From Lachnospiraceae bacterium (GTDB lineage Bacteria; Bacillota_A; Clostridia; Lachnospirales; Lachnospiraceae), in NCBI GenBank assembly GCA_018365895.1, contig JAGZJD010000052.1:1-16236 (forward strand): a stretch of DNA of 16,236 nucleotides, written 5' to 3'. The stretch's first letter is position 1. Each line of letters begins with the position of its first letter. Below are positions 10,766-16,236 of this stretch, in pieces. Position numbers and translations under genes: made by a program. The notes under the pieces were generated by a model. The model saw nothing but the letters and a program-made list of their open reading frames with translations. It made no database searches and had not been told where the DNA came from.

Positions 10766-11894
10766 TAGACAGATTGATACGTTTATTGAAAAGAATCAAA
10801 ATGAAATCATTGAAAATGTATGTCGTCTTGTAAGAATACCAAGCGTTGAGAAAAAAGGATGTACAACGTATCCATATGGAGTAAAGTGTGCAGAAGCGTT
10901 GGATTTTTGTGCAGAGCTTGCTAAAGAAAAAGGATTAATTGTGGATAATTATGATTATTATGGCCTGGAGATCAGACTGCAAAAGGAGCAGAGCGGAAAA
11001 CGGCTGCTTTTTGCGGCACATGTGGATGTCGTTCCGGCATCGGAAGGAAATCTCTACCCACCTTTTCAGGGAATTGTGGATAAAGGCTATCTTATTGGAC
11101 GCGGTGTAGTAGATGACAAAGCGCCGCTGATTGCACTTTTATATGCGCTGGCATTTTTAAAAGAAGAAGAGCCGATTCCGATGAATGATATCCGATTATT
11201 TGTAGGTTCCCACGAAGAAACAGATATGGAAGATCTGAAATATTATCTTCAAAGAGCAGGGCAGCCGGAGTTTGGCATTGCAGCGGATGATGATTTTCCG
11301 ATTACGAATGGTGAGAAAAGCGTGTTAAAATTTCAGCTTAGAGGGAAAGAAACTATCGACGGAGTCAAAGAACTATTGCAAAAAGACAGTACCGGAGAAG
11401 TGTTTGGACTGTCGGTAATAGATCCGGTTTGCGGAAGATCTCGATGCAAAGTGACAGAAGAAATCGATGAGATGACAAAAGAAAGAATTTTGTGCTGCGA
11501 TCTGAGACTTCCGTCCAGCGAAACTCTTGATGAAGCTGAGAAAAAAATCCGCGCCTTTGCGGAAAAACAGGGATTAGAGATGACTGTTCTGAGACTGGAT
11601 CAGGGGTATTGGATCTCAGAAGAGGAAGAAATCCCATCGCTTCTTGTAGAGTTGTATCATAAGCTGACAACATTGGAGGATCGTCCATATATTATGGAAG
11701 GATGTACCTATGCAAGACATTTTAAACAGGGATGCGGCTTTGGTGCGGGACAGCAGGGAGAGAAGAAACCATTTCCCGAAGGTCACGGAAGCGCTCACGG
11801 GCCGGATGAGGCACAGAATATTCAGGTGCTTTTGCGGGCGCTAAAGCTTGATATTCTGGCGGCATTGGCAATTGATGAGCTGTGGAGCAAGTAA
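10740..11894 (+). CDS. M20 family metallopeptidase, Sapep/PepV-like dipeptidase with a short lid
   Basis: Predicted cytoplasmic Mn/Zn-dependent dipeptidase of 384 aa. Two-metal site residues in family order are His94 (HVDVV), bridging Asp125 (VVDDK), catalytic Glu159 and ligand Glu160 (HEET), Asp183 (AADDDFP) and His353 (HGPDEAQN). The late CTYARHF segment also matches the family. The frame is open from a TTG at 10686, but AAGGAGG at 10727-10733 lies six bases before the ATG at 10740, which is therefore the start; it overlaps the EamA gene by 26 bases. PepV and Sapep are about 470 aa. Here the segment between about residues 190 and 292 is roughly half the usual lid, and the A-N-x-V-P and G-x-x-AHAS-type parts cannot be found. 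The frame is clean, so this looks like a natural short variant rather than a frameshift. Confidence 0.85.
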   Translation: MSRNWEKINRQIDTFIEKNQNEIIENVCRLVRIPSVEKKGCTTYPYGVKCAEALDFCAELAKEKGLIVDNYDYYGLEIRLQKEQSGKRLLFAAHVDVVPASEGNLYPPFQGIVDKGYLIGRGVVDDKAPLIALLYALAFLKEEEPIPMNDIRLFVGSHEETDMEDLKYYLQRAGQPEFGIAADDDFPITNGEKSVLKFQLRGKETIDGVKELLQKDSTGEVFGLSVIDPVCGRSRCKVTEEIDEMTKERILCCDLRLPSSETLDEAEKKIRAFAEKQGLEMTVLRLDQGYWISEEEEIPSLLVELYHKLTTLEDRPYIMEGCTYARHFKQGCGFGAGQQGEKKPFPEGHGSAHGPDEAQNIQVLLRALKLDILAALAIDELWSK

Positions 11895-11905
11895 TCATTA
11901 TGAAT

Positions 11906-11942
11906 AAAGGGAGCTGGACAGATGAGTGCGCCAGCTCCTTTT
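11906..11942. terminator. Bidirectional intrinsic terminator between convergent operons
   Basis: AAAGGGAGCTGG (11906-11917) pairs with CCAGCTCCTTTT (11931-11942), 12 bp with one wobble and a 13-nt loop. It lies 11 bp after the dipeptidase stop and 28 bp from the cotJC stop. Short T-runs on both strands suit it to end both transcripts. Confidence 0.85.
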
Positions 11943-11970
11943 ATCTGTGAATACGGGAAAATGCTTATGG

Positions 11971-12585
11971 CTATGATGTCTGACAGTTTCTGCGGTCAAA
12001 TTCCGGATTGAATGCATAGAAATTGCGGCTGTCGAGACGATCCTGGACATGTCGCAGTGATTCGCCGAAACGCTGGTAGTGTACAATTTCCCGCTCTCTT
12101 AAGAAACGGATCGGATCACAGACTTCAGGGTCTTTTACGAGACGGAGAATGTTATCGTAAGTTGTTCTTGCCTTTTGTTCGGCTGCCATATCTTCGTGTA
12201 GATCAGTGATAGGATCTCCTTTTGACTGAAAATAAGTTGCTGTCCACGGAGCTCCGCTTGCCGCCTGCGGCCAGAGCGCCAGTGTGTGATCTACATAATA
12301 TGGAGCAAAACCGGATTTTTCAATTTCTTCCGGAGTTAAATTGCGCGTAAGTTGATGGACAATCGCACAGATCATCTCCATATGGGCGAGCTCTTCGGTG
12401 CCGATATCAGTCAGAGTAGCGGTTACTTCATTGTACGGCATCGTATATCTCTGGCTCAGATAGCGCATAGAGGCCGCCAATTCGCCGTCCGGGCCGCCAA
12501 ATTGACTTATGATGACTTGAGCCATTTTGGGATTCGGTTGTGAGATTTTTACAGGGTACTGCAATCTTTTTTCATAATTCCACAT
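11971..12585 (-). CDS. cotJC: Spore coat protein CotJC, manganese catalase family
   Basis: Spore-coat protein of 204 aa with a ferritin-like di-manganese catalase fold; such enzymes break down hydrogen peroxide. Metal-ligand candidates, by family pattern, are Glu35 (GPDGELAAS), Glu65 and His68 (TEELAHME), Glu136 (AAEQKART) and Glu166/His169 (REREIVHYQRF). The frame is open for 12 more codons upstream, but the ATG at 12585 is chosen because the protein then begins MWNYEKRLQYPV, the usual CotJC start, with AAGGAGG (complement of 12594-12600) eight bases before it. The gene begins one base after the cotJB stop. It is the last gene of the minus-strand cotJABC operon. Catalase activity is inferred from intact ligands. 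Confidence 0.95.
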   Translation of the reverse strand: MWNYEKRLQYPVKISQPNPKMAQVIISQFGGPDGELAASMRYLSQRYTMPYNEVTATLTDIGTEELAHMEMICAIVHQLTRNLTPEEIEKSGFAPYYVDHTLALWPQAASGAPWTATYFQSKGDPITDLHEDMAAEQKARTTYDNILRLVKDPEVCDPIRFLREREIVHYQRFGESLRHVQDRLDSRNFYAFNPEFDRRNCQTS

Positions 12586-12586
12586 A

Positions 12587-12856
12587 TTAACATCCTCCTT
12601 CCTGCCACGGCCACGGATCATTGATCCAGTTCCAAGTATAAGAATCGGATCGCATTGCGTAATCTACAGTGAGAGGACCGAATTCTTCAGCATATTTTTT
12701 CAGAGCCTCATTGCGGAGACGGCTGTATTCCTGATAGTAGTTCAGTGCTTCCTGATTGTCTGGGTGTGTATTGAGAAATAATTTAATGTCATCTACAGCA
12801 AAGCTTACAACATTAATGTGATGGAGCATTTCCTGACGCCGTGATGGATTTCTCAT
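12587..12856 (-). CDS. cotJB: Spore coat protein CotJB
   Basis: Small spore-coat protein of 89 aa, normal for the family, largely helical. It has the typical N-terminal LHHINVVSFAVDDIKLFLNTH pattern and a C-terminal DPWPWQEGGC tail with tryptophans. Its ATG overlaps the cotJA stop in ATGA (12853-12856), with GGAGGG (complement of 12865-12870) eight bases upstream. Together with CotJA and CotJC it forms the conserved coat cluster. Its biochemical role is not known beyond coat assembly. Confidence 0.93.
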   Translation of the reverse strand: MRNPSRRQEMLHHINVVSFAVDDIKLFLNTHPDNQEALNYYQEYSRLRNEALKKYAEEFGPLTVDYAMRSDSYTWNWINDPWPWQEGGC

Positions 12857-13092
12857 CGCATCATCCCTCCTTTTGGCATAAATGGTTTATCGAGGGCCTC
12901 GAAAATAGTTCCGCGGCAGAAGCCTTTTGACGCTTCATATGGGCAGGTCCATTGCTGCCATGGGACATAAGCCATAGCAAGCGGCATACCTTTTAATGGA
13001 TCTTCGACAGCAGTCTGGCGTATACAGCTGCATCCGCAGTTCTGACGATTCGGCATTCTCTGAGGCACATTCATATTTTGATAGTTTTGCAT
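12853..13092 (-). CDS. cotJA: Spore coat associated protein CotJA
   Basis: First gene of the operon, 79 aa. The N-terminus is Asn/Gln-rich with a CGCSC cysteine cluster. The conserved core reads PLAMAYVPWQQW, then GTIFEALDKPFMP, which is the CotJA signature. A GAAAGGGG ribosome site lies about ten bases upstream of the ATG. In B. subtilis cotJA is needed for CotJC to enter the coat, and the operon is made by the mother cell; the same is inferred here. The CATACAATA box upstream (13126-13134) fits sporulation control. Confidence 0.93.
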   Translation of the reverse strand: MQNYQNMNVPQRMPNRQNCGCSCIRQTAVEDPLKGMPLAMAYVPWQQWTCPYEASKGFCRGTIFEALDKPFMPKGGMMR

Positions 13093-13125
13093 GTGCAGTT
13101 ACCCCTTTCGTTGTATTTACAATAT

Positions 13126-13134
13126 TATTGTATG
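13126..13134 (-). promoter_or_regulatory. Sigma-E/sigma-K-like -10 box of the cotJABC operon
   Basis: On the minus strand this reads CATACAATA, which matches both the sigma-E -10 (CATACAnT) and the sigma-K -10 (CATAnnnTA). An AC dinucleotide 16 bp upstream fits the loose sigma-K -35, while no good sigma-E -35 is seen. The predicted start is about 25 bp before the cotJA ATG. In B. subtilis cotJ is sigma-E dependent; which factor acts here is open. Confidence 0.6.
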
Positions 13135-13173
13135 AAAAATATAAGAAAGCGTGCGTCTGTATGTGAGTCAGGA

Positions 13174-13202
13174 TTGAATTTCTTGCGTCAGAATGTTATA
13201 GT
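13174..13202 (+). promoter_or_regulatory. Candidate sigma-A promoter for the 80-aa gene
   Basis: TTGAAT (13174-13179), a 17-bp spacer and TATAGT (13197-13202) with TG at 13194-13195 form a good vegetative promoter. Its start near 13209 falls almost on the ribosome site (13210-13217), giving a leader of about 18 nt. It is divergent from the cotJ promoter. Confidence 0.5.
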
Positions 13203-13226
13203 AAGCAAAGGAAGGGGGCTTGTCGG

Positions 13227-13469
13227 ATGAGACAGGAAGAATTTAGAATGGAACGCCCTGGACTTGTGAAGGCAGGCGATGTAGTTAAGATTACGGAGCG
13301 TGCGAACGGAAGTCTTTACAGCTATATTATTGAACCATCTGTGGCTATGTCTGGAATTTTCCGGAGTTTTGAGCGGATCAGATCGAAAGAGGGCATTGTC
13401 CATGAAGTGAAAGATACCCCAAGAGGGTTTCAGGTTGTAGTTGATTTTGATGAAGAACCGCGCAAATAG
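13227..13469 (+). CDS. Conserved-looking small protein of unknown function
   Basis: I do not recognise this 80-aa protein. A GGAAGGGGG ribosome site lies about nine bases before the ATG, and a plausible promoter lies upstream, so it looks real. The sequence is charged, with no membrane segment, signal peptide or cysteine. It has short alternating strand-like stretches (DVVKITERANG, SLYSYIIEP, IVHEVKDT, GFQVVVDFDEEP) that suggest a small beta-rich fold, which is speculation. It is divergent from cotJABC and about 100 bp upstream of the ACT-domain gene with no terminator between, so it may be co-transcribed with that gene. Confidence 0.75.
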   Translation: MRQEEFRMERPGLVKAGDVVKITERANGSLYSYIIEPSVAMSGIFRSFERIRSKEGIVHEVKDTPRGFQVVVDFDEEPRK

Positions 13470-13571
13470 AGACGTTCACTTTGAAGCAGGAAGCTCATTG
13501 GCTTTAGAGAATGTAAGGTTCATATAGACGAGCAGTTGACAGAAGGAAGCGGCATGAAGGAGGAAAAGGAC

Positions 13572-14003
13572 ATGACAGTAAAACAGATTTCAGTATTTGT
13601 GGAGAACACAGCGGGAAAGCTGGCTGAATTTATTCGGGTGCTGTGTAAGCATAATATTAATATACGGGCACTGTCACTCGCAGATACGAGAGATTTTGGA
13701 ATACTCAGACTAATTGTAGATGATACTTATGAGACGGTGCATATGTTGGAAGATGAAGGGTATGTATTTTCCATTACAAAGGTACTGGCAGTGGCGGTAC
13801 CGGATGAGCCGGGATATTTGTACCGTATTTTGACAATTCTTGGAGATAACGATATTAATATTGAATATACATATGCGTTTCACCATAAAACGCAGGAGAT
13901 AGCCTATATGATTTTCCGTGTGGAAGACAATGAGAAGGCAGTAGAAGTGCTGACAAGAGAAGGTGTGAAGATGATCGATCAGGAGCATCTGAGCGAGATT
14001 TAA
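13572..14003 (+). CDS. Tandem ACT-domain protein, probable amino-acid sensor
   Basis: 143-aa protein made of two ACT domains. The first (about 1-66) begins VKQISVFVENTAGKLAEF and has CKHNINIRALSLAD. The second (about 69-138) begins VLAVAVPDEPGYLYRIL and has DNDINIEYTYAF. ACT domains bind amino acids and usually regulate enzymes. Stand-alone double-ACT proteins of this kind often lie beside phenylacetate-CoA ligase genes in Clostridia, by memory; no such gene is present here, so its partner is unknown. The frame is open from 13536, but AAGGAGG at 13557-13563 places the start at the ATG at 13572, where the ACT fold begins. A strong terminator follows. Confidence 0.9.
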   Translation: MTVKQISVFVENTAGKLAEFIRVLCKHNINIRALSLADTRDFGILRLIVDDTYETVHMLEDEGYVFSITKVLAVAVPDEPGYLYRILTILGDNDINIEYTYAFHHKTQEIAYMIFRVEDNEKAVEVLTREGVKMIDQEHLSEI

Positions 14004-14058
14004 TGAGACAGTATCTTCTGAAAATCCATTGGCAGATGATTATGGCAGACGAATAAAG

Positions 14059-14089
14059 ACATTCCGGAGGTTACTCTGGGATGTTTTTT
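14059..14089 (+). terminator. Intrinsic terminator after the ACT gene
   Basis: An 11-bp stem pairs 14059-14069 with 14074-14084 (two wobbles, loop GTTA) and is followed by a T-run through 14089. Confidence 0.9.
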
Positions 14090-14104
14090 ACTTTATAGGC
14101 AAGT

Positions 14105-14515
14105 TTGATTTTTACAGAATTTCTAAATGAAAAAGCCTGCATAGAGGTGGGCTTGAGAATAAGTTGTCCAACACCAACACAGGCATATCCAACAGTTCTT
14201 AATTTGGAAATTACACCAGAAGATCTTGGAGATTATACAAAAATTAATGATATGATTACTGAAAAAGCAAAAGATGCTGGTATGACAGGAAAATTATCAG
14301 GATGGGCAATGCCATCTCAGGTTTATACTCCACAGTTCCAGGTTGAACTTGCCAAATATATGCATGACAACAATCTGAAACCAGAAGATGTACGTAGTGT
14401 AGAATTTTTAAATAAATTCTCGAAAGAACATATGGCAGTTGCAGCTGATTTTGCAACAGCAGGAGAAGGACTTGATAACTATTTCTTGTTTATACTTGAA
14501 GATATTTATTACTAA
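14105..14515 (+). pseudogene. C-terminal remnant of a DUF3798-like substrate-binding protein
   Basis: The frame encodes about 136 residues but begins at a TTG with no ribosome site, directly after the ACT gene terminator. From about residue 19 (SCPTPTQAYPTVLNLEI) to the end (GEGLDNYFLFILEDIYY) it resembles the C-terminal part of DUF3798-type secreted binding proteins, which are normally much longer (about 350-400 aa); this match is from memory and tentative. The N-terminal part, including any signal peptide, is missing. The sequence just before residue 19 probably marks the deletion junction. Codons are more AT-rich and A-ending than in the neighbours, and the original terminator is kept at 14535-14573. 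It is probably a decayed gene rather than a working one. Confidence 0.6.
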
Positions 14516-14534
14516 AATATAAAAGTACTGAAAG

Positions 14535-14573
14535 ATGGTAGCGCACTGAGTAACCAGTGAGCTACCATTTTTT
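14535..14573 (+). terminator. Intrinsic terminator after the gene remnant
   Basis: ATGGTAGC (14535-14542) pairs with GCTACCAT (14561-14568), with inner CACTG/CAGTG pairing across single-base mismatches, then a run of T to 14573. It is a textbook terminator. Confidence 0.92.
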
Positions 14574-14574
14574 A

Positions 14575-14792
14575 TGTGGTGTGATCTAGCGAAGCTGGAC
14601 CACACTTGCCGATACATCAATGGATGGCTCTATCACAGAATACGTATGCGCGGTAGTGGTGTGCCATGCAAGGCACACAGAAGATAATGGATACCTGTAA
14701 AGCTGATTATCTGCTGAACGGCATTAAGTCCTCTTACTTACTAGACTGAGGGGAAGGAGATTAGTCACCGTCTCCTATTTTGTTGTTTTTTT
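14575..14792 (+). ncRNA. Hairpin-rich non-coding segment upstream of nadA, candidate structured RNA or element remnant
   Basis: About 215 nt without a supported gene. A bulged hairpin closes 14575-14580 with 14599-14604 around a CTAGC-GAA-GCTGG stem. GTGTGCC (14659-14665) pairs with GGCACAC (14672-14678). AGATAAT (14682-14688) pairs with ATTATCT (14706-14712), extended by CAG/CTG. TCCTC (14729-14733) pairs with GAGGG (14748-14752). A terminator stem at 14755-14776 then runs into a T-rich tail to 14792. An ATGGC/GCCAT pairing would compete with the second hairpin. I match it to no known RNA family or insertion-sequence end. It sits between a gene remnant and nadA, which has its own promoter downstream, so it is likely a separate unit. 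A short 37-codon frame from 14574 has no ribosome site. Confidence 0.35.
14755..14792 (+). terminator. Intrinsic terminator ending the hairpin-rich segment
   Basis: AGGAGAT (14755-14761) pairs with GTCTCCT (14770-14776), 7 bp with one T-G wobble and an 8-nt loop. It is followed by a T-rich tail (TTTTGTTG then seven T). It implies that something is transcribed across the segment before nadA. Confidence 0.7.
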
Positions 14793-14835
14793 CGGGAAAT
14801 TGCTCTGAAATCATTCGTATTGATAAAAGTACAAT

Positions 14836-14851
14836 AACTGTCTTGTCAGTT
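14836..14851. promoter_or_regulatory. Inverted repeat over the nadA -35, candidate NAD-repressor operator
   Basis: AACTG (14836-14840) and CAGTT (14847-14851) are exact inverted repeats six bases apart and cover the -35 (14843-14848). A bound protein would block the polymerase. NiaR is the usual niacin-responsive repressor of nad genes in Firmicutes, but I cannot confirm a match to its site. Confidence 0.4.
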
Positions 14852-14871
14852 GTAAAGTTTTGGTGTATAAT
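14843..14871 (+). promoter_or_regulatory. Promoter of nadA
   Basis: TTGTCA (14843-14848), a 17-bp spacer and TATAAT (14866-14871) form a near-consensus vegetative promoter, with a start near 14878 and about 25 nt of leader before the nadA ATG. Confidence 0.85.
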
Positions 14872-14902
14872 CCGTGGGAATGATAAAAAGGAGGCTCGGA
14901 AT

Positions 14903-15811
14903 ATGGGAACGTTGAAGGAAAAGATTTTAAAACTGAAACAGGAGAAAAATGCTGTGATCATGGCTCATTATTATGTGCCGGACGAGGTACAGGCAATTGC
15001 GGATGATATTGGCGATTCGTATTATTTAAGTGAACGGGCAACGAAGACAGATGCAGATATCATTGTGCTTTGCGGCGTTTCATTTATGGGAGAAAGCGCA
15101 AAGCTTCTGAATCCGGAAAAGAAGGTACTGCTTCCGGATATGCAGGCAGATTGTCCGATGGCACATATGGCAAGCCCGGAACGGATTCGTATGGTAAGAG
15201 AGCAGTATGAAGATGTGGCAGTTGTATGTTATATTAATTCTACGGCAGACTTAAAGACACAGGCAGATGTCTGTGTAACTTCTGCAAATGCGGAGAAGAT
15301 TGTGCGTGCCCTGCCGAATAAATATATTTATTTTATTCCGGATCAGCATCTTGGACAGCATGTGGCGGAGAAAGTTCCGGAGAAAAAATTTATTTTTAAT
15401 GACGGATATTGTCCGATTCATCGTCAGATACGAAAAGAAGATGTGCTTAGAGCGAAAGAAGAACATCCGGATGCGGTATTTCTTGTTCATCCGGAATGTG
15501 CGAAGGAAGTCGTGGATCTGGCAGAGTATGCAGGAAGCACTTCCGGAATTATCAAGTACGCATCTGCCAGTGAGCAGAAAGAGTTTTTGATTGGAACAGA
15601 AGCAGGAGTTTTCTGCGAATTAAAGAAACAGAATCCGGATAAGGCATTTTATCCGATTAATATTCATCAAGACTGTCCGGGAATGAAACTTGTTACATTG
15701 GAGAAGATTTATGACGTACTTCTGCATGAGACAAATGAGGTGCAGCTTGATAAGATGACAATGGAGCGGGCGAAACAGCCTTTGACCAGAATGCTTGAGT
15801 TAGCAAAATAA
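14903..15811 (+). CDS. nadA: Quinolinate synthase NadA
   Basis: Condenses iminoaspartate (made by NadB) with dihydroxyacetone phosphate to quinolinate, the precursor of NAD, using a [4Fe-4S] cluster in the cytoplasm. The protein has 302 aa, the compact form of the family. Cluster cysteines by family position are Cys84 (ADCPMA), Cys170 (GYCPIH) and Cys258 (HQDCPGM). The N-terminal AHYYVPDEVQ, GVSFMGESAKLLNP and HPEC segments are also characteristic. The frame is open from 14780, but the first 41 codons cross the promoter; AAAGGAGG (14887-14894) sets the ATG at 14903. nadB begins 16 bases after its stop, so the two are co-transcribed. Confidence 0.96.
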   Translation: MGTLKEKILKLKQEKNAVIMAHYYVPDEVQAIADDIGDSYYLSERATKTDADIIVLCGVSFMGESAKLLNPEKKVLLPDMQADCPMAHMASPERIRMVREQYEDVAVVCYINSTADLKTQADVCVTSANAEKIVRALPNKYIYFIPDQHLGQHVAEKVPEKKFIFNDGYCPIHRQIRKEDVLRAKEEHPDAVFLVHPECAKEVVDLAEYAGSTSGIIKYASASEQKEFLIGTEAGVFCELKKQNPDKAFYPINIHQDCPGMKLVTLEKIYDVLLHETNEVQLDKMTMERAKQPLTRMLELAK

Positions 15812-15827
15812 AGACGGGTGGAAGGAA

Positions 15828-16236
15828 ATGGAAAAGACATATGATGTAATCATCGTTGGATGCGGGGCGGCAGGATTGTTCTGTGCGCTGCATCTTCCGG
15901 AGAAAATGAAAATACTGTGCATTACAAAGGATGAGGCGGATAAGAGTGATTCTTTTCTGGCGCAGGGCGGAATCTGTGTTCTGCATGATGAAAATGATTA
16001 TGACAGTTTTATGGAAGATACGCTGAAGGCTGGTCATTATGAGAACAGGCGCACTTCTGTAGATAAAATGATACGCTCATCCAGAAGTGTTGTAAATGAG
16101 TTGATTGAATATGGAGTGGCATTTGCGAAAAAGGATGGAGAGTTGAATTACACAAGAGAAGGGGGACATGCAAGATCTCGTATTTTGTTTCATGCAGATG
16201 TGACTGGTAAGGAGATTACAAGTACATTGCTTGCCC
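15828..16236 (+). CDS. nadB: L-aspartate oxidase NadB, 5' part (runs off window)
   Basis: Oxidises L-aspartate to iminoaspartate with FAD, feeding NadA directly. The 136 visible codons carry the FAD-binding GCGAAG motif in YDVIIVGCGAAGLFCAL near residues 5-21, the SDSFLAQGGI segment typical of the fumarate reductase/aspartate oxidase family, and HADVTGKEI near the end. The ATG at 15828 lies 16 bases after the nadA stop, with a GGTGGAAGG-type ribosome site between. The rest lies beyond the window; nadC is often next in such operons but is not visible. Confidence 0.92.
   Translation, partial: MEKTYDVIIVGCGAAGLFCALHLPEKMKILCITKDEADKSDSFLAQGGICVLHDENDYDSFMEDTLKAGHYENRRTSVDKMIRSSRSVVNELIEYGVAFAKKDGELNYTREGGHARSRILFHADVTGKEITSTLLA

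Noticed and set aside
11206..11420. Frameshift as the cause of the short dipeptidase lid
   Set aside because: The frame runs clean through the region with normal codons and intact residues on both sides, so a frameshift is not supported.
14574..14687. 37-codon frame in the hairpin-rich segment
   Set aside because: No ribosome site, and it spans two hairpins; the Arg-rich end could be a decayed transposase or maturase tail, but the evidence is too thin to call it.
14575..14792. T-box, NAD riboswitch or group II intron domain V as identity of the structured segment
   Set aside because: The T-box GGTGG-type antiterminator core, and a clear domain V with its GAAA tetraloop, were not found; no known NAD-binding motif was recognised.
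14780..14902. N-terminal extension of NadA from 14780
   Set aside because: These codons cross the T-rich terminator tail and the nadA promoter, and the family begins at the ATG at 14903.

Overview
The window looks like a chromosomal segment of a low-GC, spore-forming anaerobic Firmicute, most likely a gut Lachnospiraceae of the Ruminococcus gnavus / Mediterraneibacter / Dorea kind. This is inferred from AT-rich codon use, strong AGGAGG ribosome sites, a cotJABC spore-coat operon, a LacI-controlled GH2 beta-galactosidase with a CUT1-type sugar ABC importer, and a Sapep/PepV-type dipeptidase. No rRNA, tRNA, CRISPR array, intact insertion sequence or prophage was seen.

Layout. Positions 1-681 hold the 3' part of a type III pantothenate kinase gene (coaX), closed by an intrinsic terminator. 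An AT-rich 450-bp control region follows, with two extended -10 promoter candidates and a perfect 9+3+9 palindrome. It leads into a beta-galactoside operon: LacI/EbgR-like repressor, 1024-aa GH2 beta-galactosidase, two MalF/MalG-type permeases and a solute-binding lipoprotein. No ATP-binding subunit is encoded here, so a shared MsmX/MsmK/UgpC-type ATPase elsewhere is presumed. The operon ends in a hairpin that sits directly against the next gene. A compact trio follows: a MATE exporter, an EamA/DMT exporter and a shortened M20 (Sapep-like) dipeptidase. It ends in a terminator shared with the convergent cotJABC operon (minus strand; CotJC is the manganese catalase). cotJABC is preceded by a sigma-E/sigma-K-like -10 box.

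Divergent from cotJ is an unrecognised 80-aa gene, then a tandem ACT-domain protein with a clean terminator. Positions 14091-14790 are a scar-like stretch. They hold the C-terminal remnant of what looks like a DUF3798-type binding protein, its terminator, and then about 200 nt of non-coding sequence rich in hairpins that ends in another terminator. This hairpin segment is the least explained part of the window. The window closes with nadA (quinolinate synthase), which has its own near-consensus promoter with an inverted repeat over the -35, and the 5' part of nadB (L-aspartate oxidase), the start of a de novo NAD operon.

Most genes have ordinary, well-known functions. No complete new system was found. 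The best leads are the structured RNA-like segment before nadA, the half-size lid of the dipeptidase, the palindromic control region before the lac operon, and the unknown gene divergent from cotJ.
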